Shown in pieces: positions 8,730 through 16,054 of a DNA stretch of 64,000 nt. Source of the stretch: Anaerococcus marasmi (GTDB taxonomy: Bacteria; Bacillota; Clostridia; Tissierellales; Peptoniphilaceae). A program made the position numbers and the translations under genes. The stretch covers positions 1,105,501 through 1,169,500 of the forward strand of contig NZ_OLMF01000004.1 in assembly GCF_900290195.1 (NCBI RefSeq), in the 5' to 3' direction. Within the stretch, counting starts at the first letter, position 1, and each line of letters starts with the position of its first letter. Under the pieces are notes generated by a model. The model did not search any database. It worked only from the letters and a program-made list of their open reading frames with translations, and was not told the DNA's origin.

Positions 8730-10251
8730 CGATACCTCCTGCCATAAGCCTTCCTATTTCAAATTCGTCTGTCTCTTTTGGATCTTTTTCTCCTACGATT
8801 TTGCCATCGTAGATCACTAGAATCCTATCTGATAGGTCCATTATCTCGTCAAGCTCGAAGCTTATAAGAAGGACTGCCTTGTTTTGATTTCTAAGCTCCA
8901 CTAGATATTGGTGGATAAATTCTATAGCTCCTACATCAAGTCCCCTAGTAGGTTGAGCTGCTATTAGAACGTCAGGATTATTTGAGATTTCTCTTGCGAT
9001 TATTACCTTTTGTTGGTTACCACCTGAAAGACTTACAGCCTTTTCTTCTATATCATCTGGTCTAATATCAAATTTTCCTACCAAATCTTTGGCATTATCA
9101 TCTATATTTTTGAAGTTGAGCCTTCCCTTTGTAGAAAATGGCTCTTGTCCTACTCTTTCGAGTATTAGATTATCCTTTATCGGATATTCTAAGATTAGGC
9201 CTCGTTTTTGCCTATCTTCTGGAATAGAATTCATACCAGTATCGAGGATTTTCCTGGTAGAAGCGTTGGTAATATCTACTCCATTCAGGCTTACACTTCC
9301 CCTGTTTGTCTTAGTCATTCCAGTTATGGCATCGATTAATTCTGTCTGTCCATTGCCATCGACTCCAGCAATTCCTAAGATTTCTCCAGCGTGAAGCTTT
9401 AGGTCAAGGCCTTTTAGGGCATCAATCCCCCTCTTATCCTTAACCCATAGGTCCTCGATATTTAGGACAACTCCGCCCTTTTCGATCGCTTTCTTGTTGA
9501 CATTAAAGCTTACATCACGGCCTACCATTTTTTCAGCTAGGATGTTTTCGTCAACGCTTTCGACATCGACCTTGTCTATAAACTTACCTCTCCTAATTAT
9601 AGTACAAGTATCAGCCATAGCCTTAATTTCAGATAATTTGTGGGTTATAATTATGACTGACTTATCAAGCTCGGTAAGTCTTTTGACTATTTCTATAAAT
9701 TCCACAATCTCTTGTGGGGTAAGAACTGCCGTAGGCTCATCGAAGATTAGGATATCTGCCCCGTGATATAGGGCCTTTAGGATTTCGACCCTTTGTTGCA
9801 TACCTACTGATATATCTTCGACCTTGGCCTTAGGGTCGATTGTTAGGTTGTACTGTTTACTTATCTTTTCTACCTCAGAGTAAGCCTTTTTCCTATCGAG
9901 GAATAGACCCTTGGATTTCTCATAGCCAAGGATTATATTTTCTGTCACAGTCAAGGGCTCTATAAGCATAAAGTGCTGGTGCACCATACCTATTCCTGCT
10001 TCGATGGCCTTTTTAGGAGTCATTGAAGCAAAAGTCTTGCCATTAATTGTAATACTTCCCTCGTTTGGTGGAAACATGCCGTAGAGAATATTCATAAGCG
10101 TAGTCTTACCTGCACCATTTTCGCCAAGTAAGGCATGGACTTCGCATTTGTGAAGGTCAAAGTCTATATTTGTCAAGACTTCCTTAGAGCCAAAGCGCTT
10201 GGTGATATCTCTCATACTTACAACTGGGGCCTTATCAAAATATTTTTTCAT
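8719..10251 (-). CDS. Nucleoside ABC transporter ATPase, two fused domains
   Basis: A 510-residue cytoplasmic ATPase made of two tandem ABC modules, as in RbsA/NupO proteins. Module 1 has Walker A GENGAGKTT, a Q-loop in MVHQHFML, signature ISVGMQQRVEIL and Walker B ILIFDEPTAVLTP. Module 2 has a degenerate Walker A (GVDGNGQTEL), signature LSGGNQQKVIIAREI and a Walker B (NPDVLIAAQPTRGLD) in which the catalytic Glu is replaced by Gln, as is usual for this family. It powers uptake by the two downstream permeases. About 120 bp containing a terminator-like hairpin separates it from bmpA, so the binding protein may be made in excess. Confidence 0.9.
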   Translation of the reverse strand: MKKYFDKAPVVSMRDITKRFGSKEVLTNIDFDLHKCEVHALLGENGAGKTTLMNILYGMFPPNEGSITINGKTFASMTPKKAIEAGIGMVHQHFMLIEPLTVTENIILGYEKSKGLFLDRKKAYSEVEKISKQYNLTIDPKAKVEDISVGMQQRVEILKALYHGADILIFDEPTAVLTPQEIVEFIEIVKRLTELDKSVIIITHKLSEIKAMADTCTIIRRGKFIDKVDVESVDENILAEKMVGRDVSFNVNKKAIEKGGVVLNIEDLWVKDKRGIDALKGLDLKLHAGEILGIAGVDGNGQTELIDAITGMTKTNRGSVSLNGVDITNASTRKILDTGMNSIPEDRQKRGLILEYPIKDNLILERVGQEPFSTKGRLNFKNIDDNAKDLVGKFDIRPDDIEEKAVSLSGGNQQKVIIAREISNNPDVLIAAQPTRGLDVGAIEFIHQYLVELRNQNKAVLLISFELDEIMDLSDRILVIYDGKIVGEKDPKETDEFEIGRLMAGGIDDK

Positions 10252-10309
10252 AGGTTTCCCCCTTAATAACTTTCTACCTTTATAATATCATAAATTTAAA
10301 AAATATTAT

Positions 10310-10362
10310 AAAAAAAAAGCAGAAAACTTACTCCCAAATGCTCAGGAGCAAGTCTGCTAATT
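10310..10362 (-). terminator. Intergenic hairpin between bmpA and the ATPase
   Basis: An imperfect long stem (AGCAGA with TCTGCT outside, CTTGCTCC with GGGAGTAAG inside) is followed by eight Ts on the minus strand. Inside the operon it probably acts as a partial terminator, favouring the binding protein over the membrane components. Confidence 0.75.
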
Positions 10363-10369
10363 TTAAATT

Positions 10370-11503
10370 TTACTTATCATATCCCATAGAATTGAATTCT
10401 TCTTCGTTTTGTGGAACTTCAATTTTGCCATCAACGATTTCTTTTCTCAATTCTTCTACTTTGTCTTTGACCTCTTGGCTAACTAGGTCGTTTTTAGCGT
10501 AAGCAATATCAACTGCTTTTCCATCTGCAAGTGTGAATTCTTTTGTTGTACCACCTTCAAATTCACCCTTGTTAAGCCCATCGATTACAAGTTTAACTGC
10601 ATCGCCTACACCCTTGATTGTAGAAACTAGCATATGATCTGGTGCTTCTTCTGATTGGTCACGGTCAACTCCGATAACCCATTTGTCGTTTTCTTTAGCA
10701 GCTTCGATTACTCCGATACCAACTCCACCTGCAGCATGCATTACTACATCTGCTCCTTCTTGGTACATTTGGTTGGCAATGTTCTTGCCAGCAGCTTGGT
10801 CTGAGTAGCTGTTTGCGTATTGTACATCTACCTTGATGTCAGTACCTTTTTCTCTAGCAGCTTGTTTTACACCAGCCTTGAAACCATATTCAAATCTGTC
10901 AATTACGTCTGATACTTGTCCACCTACGAATCCTACGTGGTTAGATTCTGATTTCATTCCTGCAATATATCCTGCTAAGAATGAGTTTTGGTGGTCAGCA
11001 AAGGTAATACCCAATAGATTTTCTACCTTGTCAATATTTGCATTGTCGATTATAGCGTATTTTTGATCAGGATTTTGCTTTGCAGCAGTAACTGTATCGT
11101 TGTATAAAGCGTAACCTACAGTTAGGATTAGGTCTGATTCACTGTCTAGAGCAGATTCAAGGTTTGGTTGGTAATCTGCTGTTGAGTGTGATTCTATATA
11201 ATCGAAGTCAGATTTTCCCTCATCCTTGTAATCATTTAGTCCTTCAAAAGTTGATTGGTTAAAGCTCTTATCATTAACTCCACCCTCATCAGTTACCATA
11301 GTAACTTTTACTGTTTCACCAGTAGGAGTTTCAGCTTCGCCATCCTTATTTTCTTCTGCTTTGTTATCAGCACTCTCGCTTGTCTCAGCTGGAGCTTTTG
11401 CATTATCATCACTCTTATCATTTGCTGTATCTCCTCCACAAGAAGTTAGCGCAAGTGATAAAGTTAGTGCAGAAACAACAGACATAATTTTACTAATTTT
11501 CAT
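10370..11503 (-). CDS. bmpA: BmpA-family nucleoside-binding lipoprotein
   Basis: A 377-residue extracellular solute-binding lipoprotein. The signal peptide ends in the lipobox LTSCGG (Cys23), followed by a low-complexity charged tether (about 26-62). The BMP/PnrA domain shows VTMVTDEGGVNDKSFNQST at its start, AGYIAGMKSESNHVGFVGG in the middle, and VIGVDRDQSEEAPDHMLVST, which holds the purine-binding Asp. The family binds purine nucleosides. It heads the importer operon behind an AGGGAGGAA ribosome site. No purine riboswitch is visible in the 5' region. Confidence 0.9.
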   Translation of the reverse strand: MKISKIMSVVSALTLSLALTSCGGDTANDKSDDNAKAPAETSESADNKAEENKDGEAETPTGETVKVTMVTDEGGVNDKSFNQSTFEGLNDYKDEGKSDFDYIESHSTADYQPNLESALDSESDLILTVGYALYNDTVTAAKQNPDQKYAIIDNANIDKVENLLGITFADHQNSFLAGYIAGMKSESNHVGFVGGQVSDVIDRFEYGFKAGVKQAAREKGTDIKVDVQYANSYSDQAAGKNIANQMYQEGADVVMHAAGGVGIGVIEAAKENDKWVIGVDRDQSEEAPDHMLVSTIKGVGDAVKLVIDGLNKGEFEGGTTKEFTLADGKAVDIAYAKNDLVSQEVKDKVEELRKEIVDGKIEVPQNEEEFNSMGYDK

Positions 11504-11636
11504 ATATTCCTCCCTAATTATGCTTGTTTAGTTACATAATAATGATATAATATATCTCATATTTTGTCCATAGTTTGTATGTAAAGTTTTGTTTTTATCA
11601 AATTTCTATGTCCAATTTAAATTTTAAATAAAATAC

Positions 11637-11665
11637 TTGATATTTTTTAAGGTCCGTGCTATACT
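11637..11665 (+). promoter_or_regulatory. Sigma-A type promoter of glpF
   Basis: TTGATA (11637-11642), a 17-bp spacer and TATACT (11660-11665). Transcription should begin near 11672, giving a leader of about 100 nt. Confidence 0.8.
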
Positions 11666-11670
11666 ATAAG

Positions 11671-11684
11671 TGTAAATGTTTTCA
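11671..11684 (+). promoter_or_regulatory. Candidate cre (CcpA) operator over the glpF start site
   Basis: TGTAAATGTTTTCA matches the cre consensus TGWAANCGNTNWCA at 13 of 14 positions (C to T at position 7). It sits on the predicted transcription start, where CcpA binding would repress. Confidence 0.7.
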
Positions 11685-11707
11685 CAATTTAATATCCGAA
11701 GAGCCTG

Positions 11708-11740
11708 GCAACAATATATTTTACTTGTTGCTTTTTGTTT
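11708..11740 (+). terminator. Leader terminator (attenuator) in front of glpF
   Basis: A perfect 7-bp stem GCAACAA / TTGTTGC (11708-11714, 11725-11731) is followed by TTTTTGTTT. It lies between the promoter and the glpF ribosome site, so readthrough must be regulated or partial. Bacillus glp genes use the glycerol-3-phosphate antiterminator GlpP at such a place; whether this host has GlpP is not visible here. Confidence 0.75.
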
Positions 11741-11771
11741 ACTTATCAGATATCTATATTAGGAGGAAAAT

Positions 11772-12491
11772 ATGAGAGATATTATAATGGGTGAATTTTT
11801 CGGAACAATGATTCTTATACTACTCGGTGACGGCGTAGTAGCAAACGTTTTACTCAATAAGAGTGGACAAAAAGGTGGAGGCTCTGTCCAAATCACATTT
11901 GCATGGGGTCTTGCAGTACTAGTCCCTGCATTTATATTTGGAAAACTATCTGGCGCAAGCTTTAACCCAGCTTTATCAATCGCCTTAGCTTTTAAGGGAG
12001 ATGTCGCTTACTCTGACTTACCAGCTTATATCATAGCTCAATTGGCTGGTGCCTTCGTTGGTGCTGTTTTGGTATATATTCTCTTTAAAGACCACTACGA
12101 TGCAACTAGCGATAGACCACTTGATGTAAGAGGAACTTTCTGTACAGCTCCAACTATACCAAATACTTTTAGAAACCTACTTTCAGAAATAATCGGTACT
12201 TTCGTACTCGTATTAGCTATTCTAGGTCTTTCTCAAGTAGACGGAGCAGGAACTGTCGGAGTTGATAAGTTTTTAGTATTTGGAATAATCGTCTCTATCG
12301 GTATGTCTTTGGGTGGACTTACAGGTTATGCTATAAATCCTGCCAGAGACCTTGGACCAAGAATTGCCTATGCAGTACTTCCATTCAAAAACAAGGCAGA
12401 CCCTAACTGGGGATATTCTTGGATTCCAGTAGTAGGACCAATATTAGGTGGTCTACTAGCAGTAGTAATCTATAACTTTATCTTTATATAA
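11772..12491 (+). CDS. glpF: Glycerol facilitator / aquaglyceroporin
   Basis: A MIP-family channel of 239 residues with six helices and both half-helix motifs: NPA in SFNPALSIAL and NPA in AINPARDLGPR. The Asp after the second NPAR is the usual marker of glycerol-conducting members. An AGGAGG site lies directly upstream of the ATG. The next gene, 34 bp downstream, is an FAD-dependent glycerol-3-phosphate-type oxidoreductase, which supports a glycerol-uptake role. The 5' leader carries a cre-like box and an attenuator. Confidence 0.92.
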   Translation: MRDIIMGEFFGTMILILLGDGVVANVLLNKSGQKGGGSVQITFAWGLAVLVPAFIFGKLSGASFNPALSIALAFKGDVAYSDLPAYIIAQLAGAFVGAVLVYILFKDHYDATSDRPLDVRGTFCTAPTIPNTFRNLLSEIIGTFVLVLAILGLSQVDGAGTVGVDKFLVFGIIVSIGMSLGGLTGYAINPARDLGPRIAYAVLPFKNKADPNWGYSWIPVVGPILGGLLAVVIYNFIFI

Positions 12492-12525
12492 GATTTATAG
12501 AAATTAGAAAATAGGAAGTGAGTTT

Positions 12526-14001
12526 ATGTTTGATGTAATTATAATAGGAGCAGGCGTGTGCGGGGCCTCCATTGCCAGGAGGCTATCCCGTTACAAACTT
12601 GATATACTCCTTCTTGAGAAAGAAAACGACGTATCTATGGGCGCAAGCAAGGCCAACTCTGCCATAGTCCATGGAGGATATGCAGAAAGTGGCAAGGAGC
12701 TTAGGGGTAGGTTGTGCTATCCTGGAAGAGTTTCTTTCGAAAAACTCAACGAAGAGCTAAACTTTGGCTTTTTGGCCAATGGTTCTCTTGTTTTAGCCTT
12801 CGATGAGAACGATATGAAAATGCTCGAGGTTCTCTTACAAATGGGCAAGGAAAACGGCCTCGATGATATAGAAATCATAGGTCAAGAAAAACTTCGCGAG
12901 ATCGAAGAAAATGTATCTGATGATGCAATAGGTGCCTTATACTGTAAGGGTGCAGGAGTTTGCTCTCCTTATGAATATGTAATAGCCCTAGTAGAAAACG
13001 CCATGGATAATGGTGTCAAGCTAAAACTGGATAATGAAGTCGTAGAAATCGAAAAAGAAGAAGATGTATTTAAGGTTAAGACAGATAAGGGCGAATCTTT
13101 CGAAGGAAGATTTGTCATAAATGCGACTGGACTTAATGGTGCCAAGGTTTCTTCTATGATTACTCAAACTGATTTTGATATCCATCCAAGAAGTGGCGAA
13201 TATCTAATCATGCAAAAGGGAACTGGATCTCGCATTAAAAAGGTCCTCTTCCAAACACCTAGTCCTAAGTCTAAGGGAATTCTCGTAACTAGGACCTATC
13301 ATAACAATATCTTGATCGGCCCTGATGCAATAGATGAGGAAGAAATTGACCTAGGTACCCACACAGAAAGACTAGAAGAAATCTATAAGCTAGCACAAAA
13401 GTCTGTCAAAGAAGATGTCCTAAACTTAAGGGAATTTATAAGATCTTTCACAGGACTTAGACCAGCATCTTCAACTGGAGATTTCATAATCGAAAATACT
13501 GAGACTGATGGCTTTATAAATGTTGTCGGCATCCAATCACCTGGTGTTACTTCTTCTCCTGCAATAGCAGAGATGGTCGAAGATATACTAGTTGACATTG
13601 GGCTAGAATTAGATGAAGATCCATCTTACAATCCAAATAGAAAGCCAATAATCGAGTATAAGGACCTCGAAGACTTTAACAAAGTAAAAGATAAGGTCGA
13701 CCTCCCTCTGGGAGATCCAGAAAGACTTGTTTGTAGGTGCGAGCAAGTAAGCGAGAAAACTATTAGAGATGCGCTTAATAGAGGAATCGAGCTTACAAGT
13801 TTTGACGCAGTCAAGAGAAGAACCCGTGCGGGTATGGGCTTTTGCCAAGGTGCCTTCTGTAGAAATAGGGTCCTTGAAGTAATGGAAGACGAATATGGTC
13901 ATCCTATAGAAAACAAGAAGTTTGACAGCGAAAACTCAGGAATTTCTAGGATTAATAAGAAAGATATAAATGAATTAATAAAGGAAATCGAAAATAAATG
14001 A
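12526..14001 (+). CDS. FAD-dependent oxidoreductase with BFD iron-sulfur domain (GlpA/LhgO type)
   Basis: A 491-residue flavoprotein. Residues 1-30 hold the dinucleotide-binding GAGVCGASIARRL motif. The DAO fold continues with SKANSAIVHGGY and, near residue 325, the second FAD block (TGLRPASSTGDFIIE). The C-terminal BFD-like [2Fe-2S] domain has CRCEQVSEKTI, with the other cysteines in GFCQGAFC (C-x-C ... C-x4-C). This matches anaerobic glycerol-3-phosphate dehydrogenase GlpA-type proteins of Firmicutes; 2-hydroxyglutarate oxidase homologs look similar. Its usual neighbours, a small pyridine-nucleotide FAD reductase and a DUF1667 protein, are absent here. Confidence 0.85.
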   Translation: MFDVIIIGAGVCGASIARRLSRYKLDILLLEKENDVSMGASKANSAIVHGGYAESGKELRGRLCYPGRVSFEKLNEELNFGFLANGSLVLAFDENDMKMLEVLLQMGKENGLDDIEIIGQEKLREIEENVSDDAIGALYCKGAGVCSPYEYVIALVENAMDNGVKLKLDNEVVEIEKEEDVFKVKTDKGESFEGRFVINATGLNGAKVSSMITQTDFDIHPRSGEYLIMQKGTGSRIKKVLFQTPSPKSKGILVTRTYHNNILIGPDAIDEEEIDLGTHTERLEEIYKLAQKSVKEDVLNLREFIRSFTGLRPASSTGDFIIENTETDGFINVVGIQSPGVTSSPAIAEMVEDILVDIGLELDEDPSYNPNRKPIIEYKDLEDFNKVKDKVDLPLGDPERLVCRCEQVSEKTIRDALNRGIELTSFDAVKRRTRAGMGFCQGAFCRNRVLEVMEDEYGHPIENKKFDSENSGISRINKKDINELIKEIENK

Positions 14002-14046
14002 GGTTAAAATAAAGACTTTTGATTTTATCTTTAACTGGAATGATAA

Positions 14047-14076
14047 GGCGGGGAAATTTTTCCTCGTCCTTTTTCT
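14047..14076 (+). terminator. Terminator after the FAD oxidoreductase
   Basis: An imperfect stem GGCGGGGA / TCCTCGTCC with one bulge is followed by TTTTTC. Confidence 0.6.
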
Positions 14077-14282
14077 TAGCAAAAAATTTTGCAATTATAG
14101 CAAGATCCTTGAGATTTTTATCAATTAGATTTTCCTTAGAATTTTAAGAAGTTTAAATAGTAAGCATATTTCTATTTGAGAATAGGTCTAGGATAATAAG
14201 CCTTAGATATTTTTATAAAGCTAGTATTCTCATTATTAATTTTTCTTAGGATCTTTAGGATTTTCCACTTAAGACCAAAAGA

Positions 14283-14306
14283 AAATCGCCCCCTATAGGG
14301 CGATTT
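14283..14306 (-). terminator. Terminator after the DJ-1/PfpI gene
   Basis: A perfect 9-bp stem AAATCGCCC / GGGCGATTT with a six-base loop is followed on the minus strand by TCTTTTGG. It may work in both directions. Confidence 0.8.
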
Positions 14307-14324
14307 ATTTACTTCTAGATTATC

Positions 14325-14909
14325 TTAGTATTCAAAACCAAAATATTTCTCGACTGCCTCATGTTGGGTGCCGTGTTTAAGTTTGGCTACCGCCTCATCT
14401 CCTCCAATTATATGAGCAAGTCTTAGGGCTAGGTAATTGGTCACGGCAGCTCCCCTTCCTGTAGTGATATTGCCATCTGTCACTACAATCTCATTATCTA
14501 CATACTCCCCTGTCTGATCCATCTCATCTTTCATATCTGGGAAGGATGTGGCCTTTTTGTCAGATAAAATTCCTGCCTTATTGAGGACTACTGGTCCTGC
14601 ACAGATTGCTCCTATGATTTTGTCCTCATCGTTAAAGCTTCTTAGAAGGTCTAAGACTTTTTCATTATCCCTCATAGCATAGGCGCCCTTTGTGCCTCCT
14701 GGAATATAGACTCCCATATAGTCTTCTTCCTTGATATCAGAAAAGCTAATATCTGCCTTAAAGGAAACATCCTGACTTGTCTTAAGCTCTTTACTTTCCT
14801 CGACAGATGCGATGTCAAGCTCAACTCCAATTCTTCTAAGATAATCAACTACTGTAAATATCTCTATTGTCTCGTTGCCATTTGCCACTAAAACTAAAAA
14901 TTTATTCAT
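14325..14909 (-). CDS. DJ-1/PfpI family protein
   Basis: A 194-residue DJ-1/ThiJ-superfamily protein. The nucleophile elbow GAICAGP carries the reactive cysteine at about 103, the acidic residue that tunes it lies in NGNETIE near the N terminus, and GAYAMRDNEKVLDLL is typical of YajL/DJ-1 members. A TTG at 14912 extends the frame, but the ATG at 14909 is better placed relative to AGGAG. Family members act as protein-repair deglycases or oxidative-stress sensors. It is the last gene after rlmH, ten bases downstream of its stop. Confidence 0.85.
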   Translation of the reverse strand: MNKFLVLVANGNETIEIFTVVDYLRRIGVELDIASVEESKELKTSQDVSFKADISFSDIKEEDYMGVYIPGGTKGAYAMRDNEKVLDLLRSFNDEDKIIGAICAGPVVLNKAGILSDKKATSFPDMKDEMDQTGEYVDNEIVVTDGNITTGRGAAVTNYLALRLAHIIGGDEAVAKLKHGTQHEAVEKYFGFEY

Positions 14910-14921
14910 CAAAACTCCTTC

Positions 14922-15404
14922 TTATTTGTGATAAGGATGGTTATTTATTATCCTAAAGGCCCTATAGATTTGCTCTGAAAGGATGACTCTCATAAGCTGG
15001 TGGGGATAGGTAAACTTGCCAAAGGAAAGCTTCTTGTTAGCACGCCCCGTTACATTTTTGGAAAGACCATTGGATCCGCCTATTACAAAGACCAGGTCTC
15101 TCCCTCCTCCTATAAGCATTTCATCTTTGATAAAGTCTGCGAACTTCTCGCTAGTCATCTCTTTACCTAGGATTTCTAAAGTCACAAGGAAGGCTCCGTC
15201 CTTGATTTTGGCTAGGATCTTCTCCCCTTCCTTATCCTTTATCTCTTCAAGCTCCTTTTCAGAAAGGCCTTCGGGCGCCATAATATCTGCTACTTCTATA
15301 ATTTCAATATTGTTGTAGGCTCCCATCCTTTTGATATATTCGTCTATAGCATCCCTATAGAATTTCTCCTTAATCTTTCCTACTGCGACTATCTTTATGT
15401 TCAT
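14922..15404 (-). CDS. rlmH: 23S rRNA pseudouridine-1915 N3-methyltransferase
   Basis: A SPOUT-class methyltransferase of 160 residues, the normal RlmH length. The start MNIKIVAVGKIKEKFYRDAI, the SAM-binding knot segment VFVIGGSNGLSK, and the end EQIYRAFRIINNHPYHK are all near-invariant in the family. It methylates helix 69 of the large subunit in assembled 70S ribosomes. Its start codon overlaps the stop of the upstream ATP-cone gene by one base. Confidence 0.96.
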   Translation of the reverse strand: MNIKIVAVGKIKEKFYRDAIDEYIKRMGAYNNIEIIEVADIMAPEGLSEKELEEIKDKEGEKILAKIKDGAFLVTLEILGKEMTSEKFADFIKDEMLIGGGRDLVFVIGGSNGLSKNVTGRANKKLSFGKFTYPHQLMRVILSEQIYRAFRIINNHPYHK

Positions 15405-15802
15405 TAATCTTCCTTGATGTAAGAGATAAAGGAATCATATACTTTTGAGTAGCCTTCCTTAAGCAGGGAATCCTTGATATAGGATTTAATCTCACTAGTC
15501 TTATAGACTTTTCTAGGGTCTGAGTTTAAAATATCAAACACATCATCTACAATTATCGCAAGGTCAGATGTGTTCATAGCTGCCTTCTCATCTCCTGCAG
15601 CATTTTTGATAGATCTTTCAATCTTATCCTTAGAAAATCTCTCGACAGCTCCAGTCCTCTTGATTACATAGGTATTTTCCTTATCTTCCAGCATTTCACC
15701 CACAAGGTCTACGTCTAGGGTCTGTAGGTCACTTCTTATATCCTCCAGACTTAGTTTATTTTCATCTAGATATTTTTTGATTTCTCTACTTAATTTAGTC
15801 AT
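15404..15802 (-). CDS. ATP-cone domain protein
   Basis: A small cytoplasmic protein of about 132 residues. Its core (TYVIKRTGAVERFSKDKIER onward) is an ATP-cone, the nucleotide-sensing module normally found at the N terminus of ribonucleotide reductases and in NrdR. No zinc ribbon or catalytic domain is attached. The ATG at 15802 is chosen over an upstream in-frame start because GGAGG lies eight bases before it. A free-standing ATP-cone protein may sense adenine nucleotides for a partner. Co-transcription with rlmH gives no direct clue. Confidence 0.75.
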   Translation of the reverse strand: MTKLSREIKKYLDENKLSLEDIRSDLQTLDVDLVGEMLEDKENTYVIKRTGAVERFSKDKIERSIKNAAGDEKAAMNTSDLAIIVDDVFDILNSDPRKVYKTSEIKSYIKDSLLKEGYSKVYDSFISYIKED

Positions 15803-15852
15803 TACTTCCTCCTCGCTTTTTATATTTATACCCAATGATAATTTTTTGGTAT

Positions 15853-15874
15853 AAAAAAAGCAGATTTCTCTGCT
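15853..15874 (-). terminator. Terminator of the FemX/ABC operon, now beyond the element
   Basis: The AGCAGA-GAAA-TCTGCT stem is followed on the minus strand by TTTTTTTATACC. Only this copy of the 18-bp repeat keeps the T tract. Confidence 0.7.
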
Positions 15875-16054
15875 TAGACTGTAGACAAAATCGAAATTAC
15901 CCTTATTTCGACCGAACGGAGTGAGCGGAGAAATCTAATGAGATCTCTCCACGCGTTCGTTTCACTCACTTAGTCGAGATAAGGGTAACTTAACTATAAA
16001 ATAAATTTAAATTAAAGCTACTTTGTCTACTCTCTGAGCAGATTTCTCTGCTTA
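15859..16054. repeat. Palindromic MITE-like element flanked by 18-bp direct repeats
   Basis: Two identical 18-bp copies of AGCAGATTTCTCTGCTTA (15859-15876 and 16037-16054) flank about 160 bp. The interior has terminal inverted repeats GTAGACAAA / TTTGTCTAC (15881-15889, 16022-16030), inside which AATTACCCTTATTTCGACC and AGTCGAGATAAGGGTAA pair. The centre (GAACGGAGTGAGCGGAGA and CACGCGTTCGTTTCACTCAC) is more GC-rich than its surroundings. The right copy contains the stop codon of the leftward permease gene. The left copy is followed on the minus strand by seven Ts and forms a terminator. Confidence 0.75.

Larger units (their letters stand above)
14002..14324. other. Intergenic region between convergent genes
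   Basis: These 323 bp hold the imperfect G/C-rich hairpin of the rightward gene (14047-14076, then TTTTT) and the hairpin of the leftward gene (14283-14306). Between them is AT-rich sequence with scattered short repeats of TTAGGA/AGATTTT type and no credible ORF. Confidence 0.6.

Noticed and set aside
11504-11640. Possible purine riboswitch upstream of bmpA
   Set aside because: A CATACAAACTATGG-like stretch caught the eye, but the conserved P1/J2-3 pattern and paired stems of a purine aptamer are not present.
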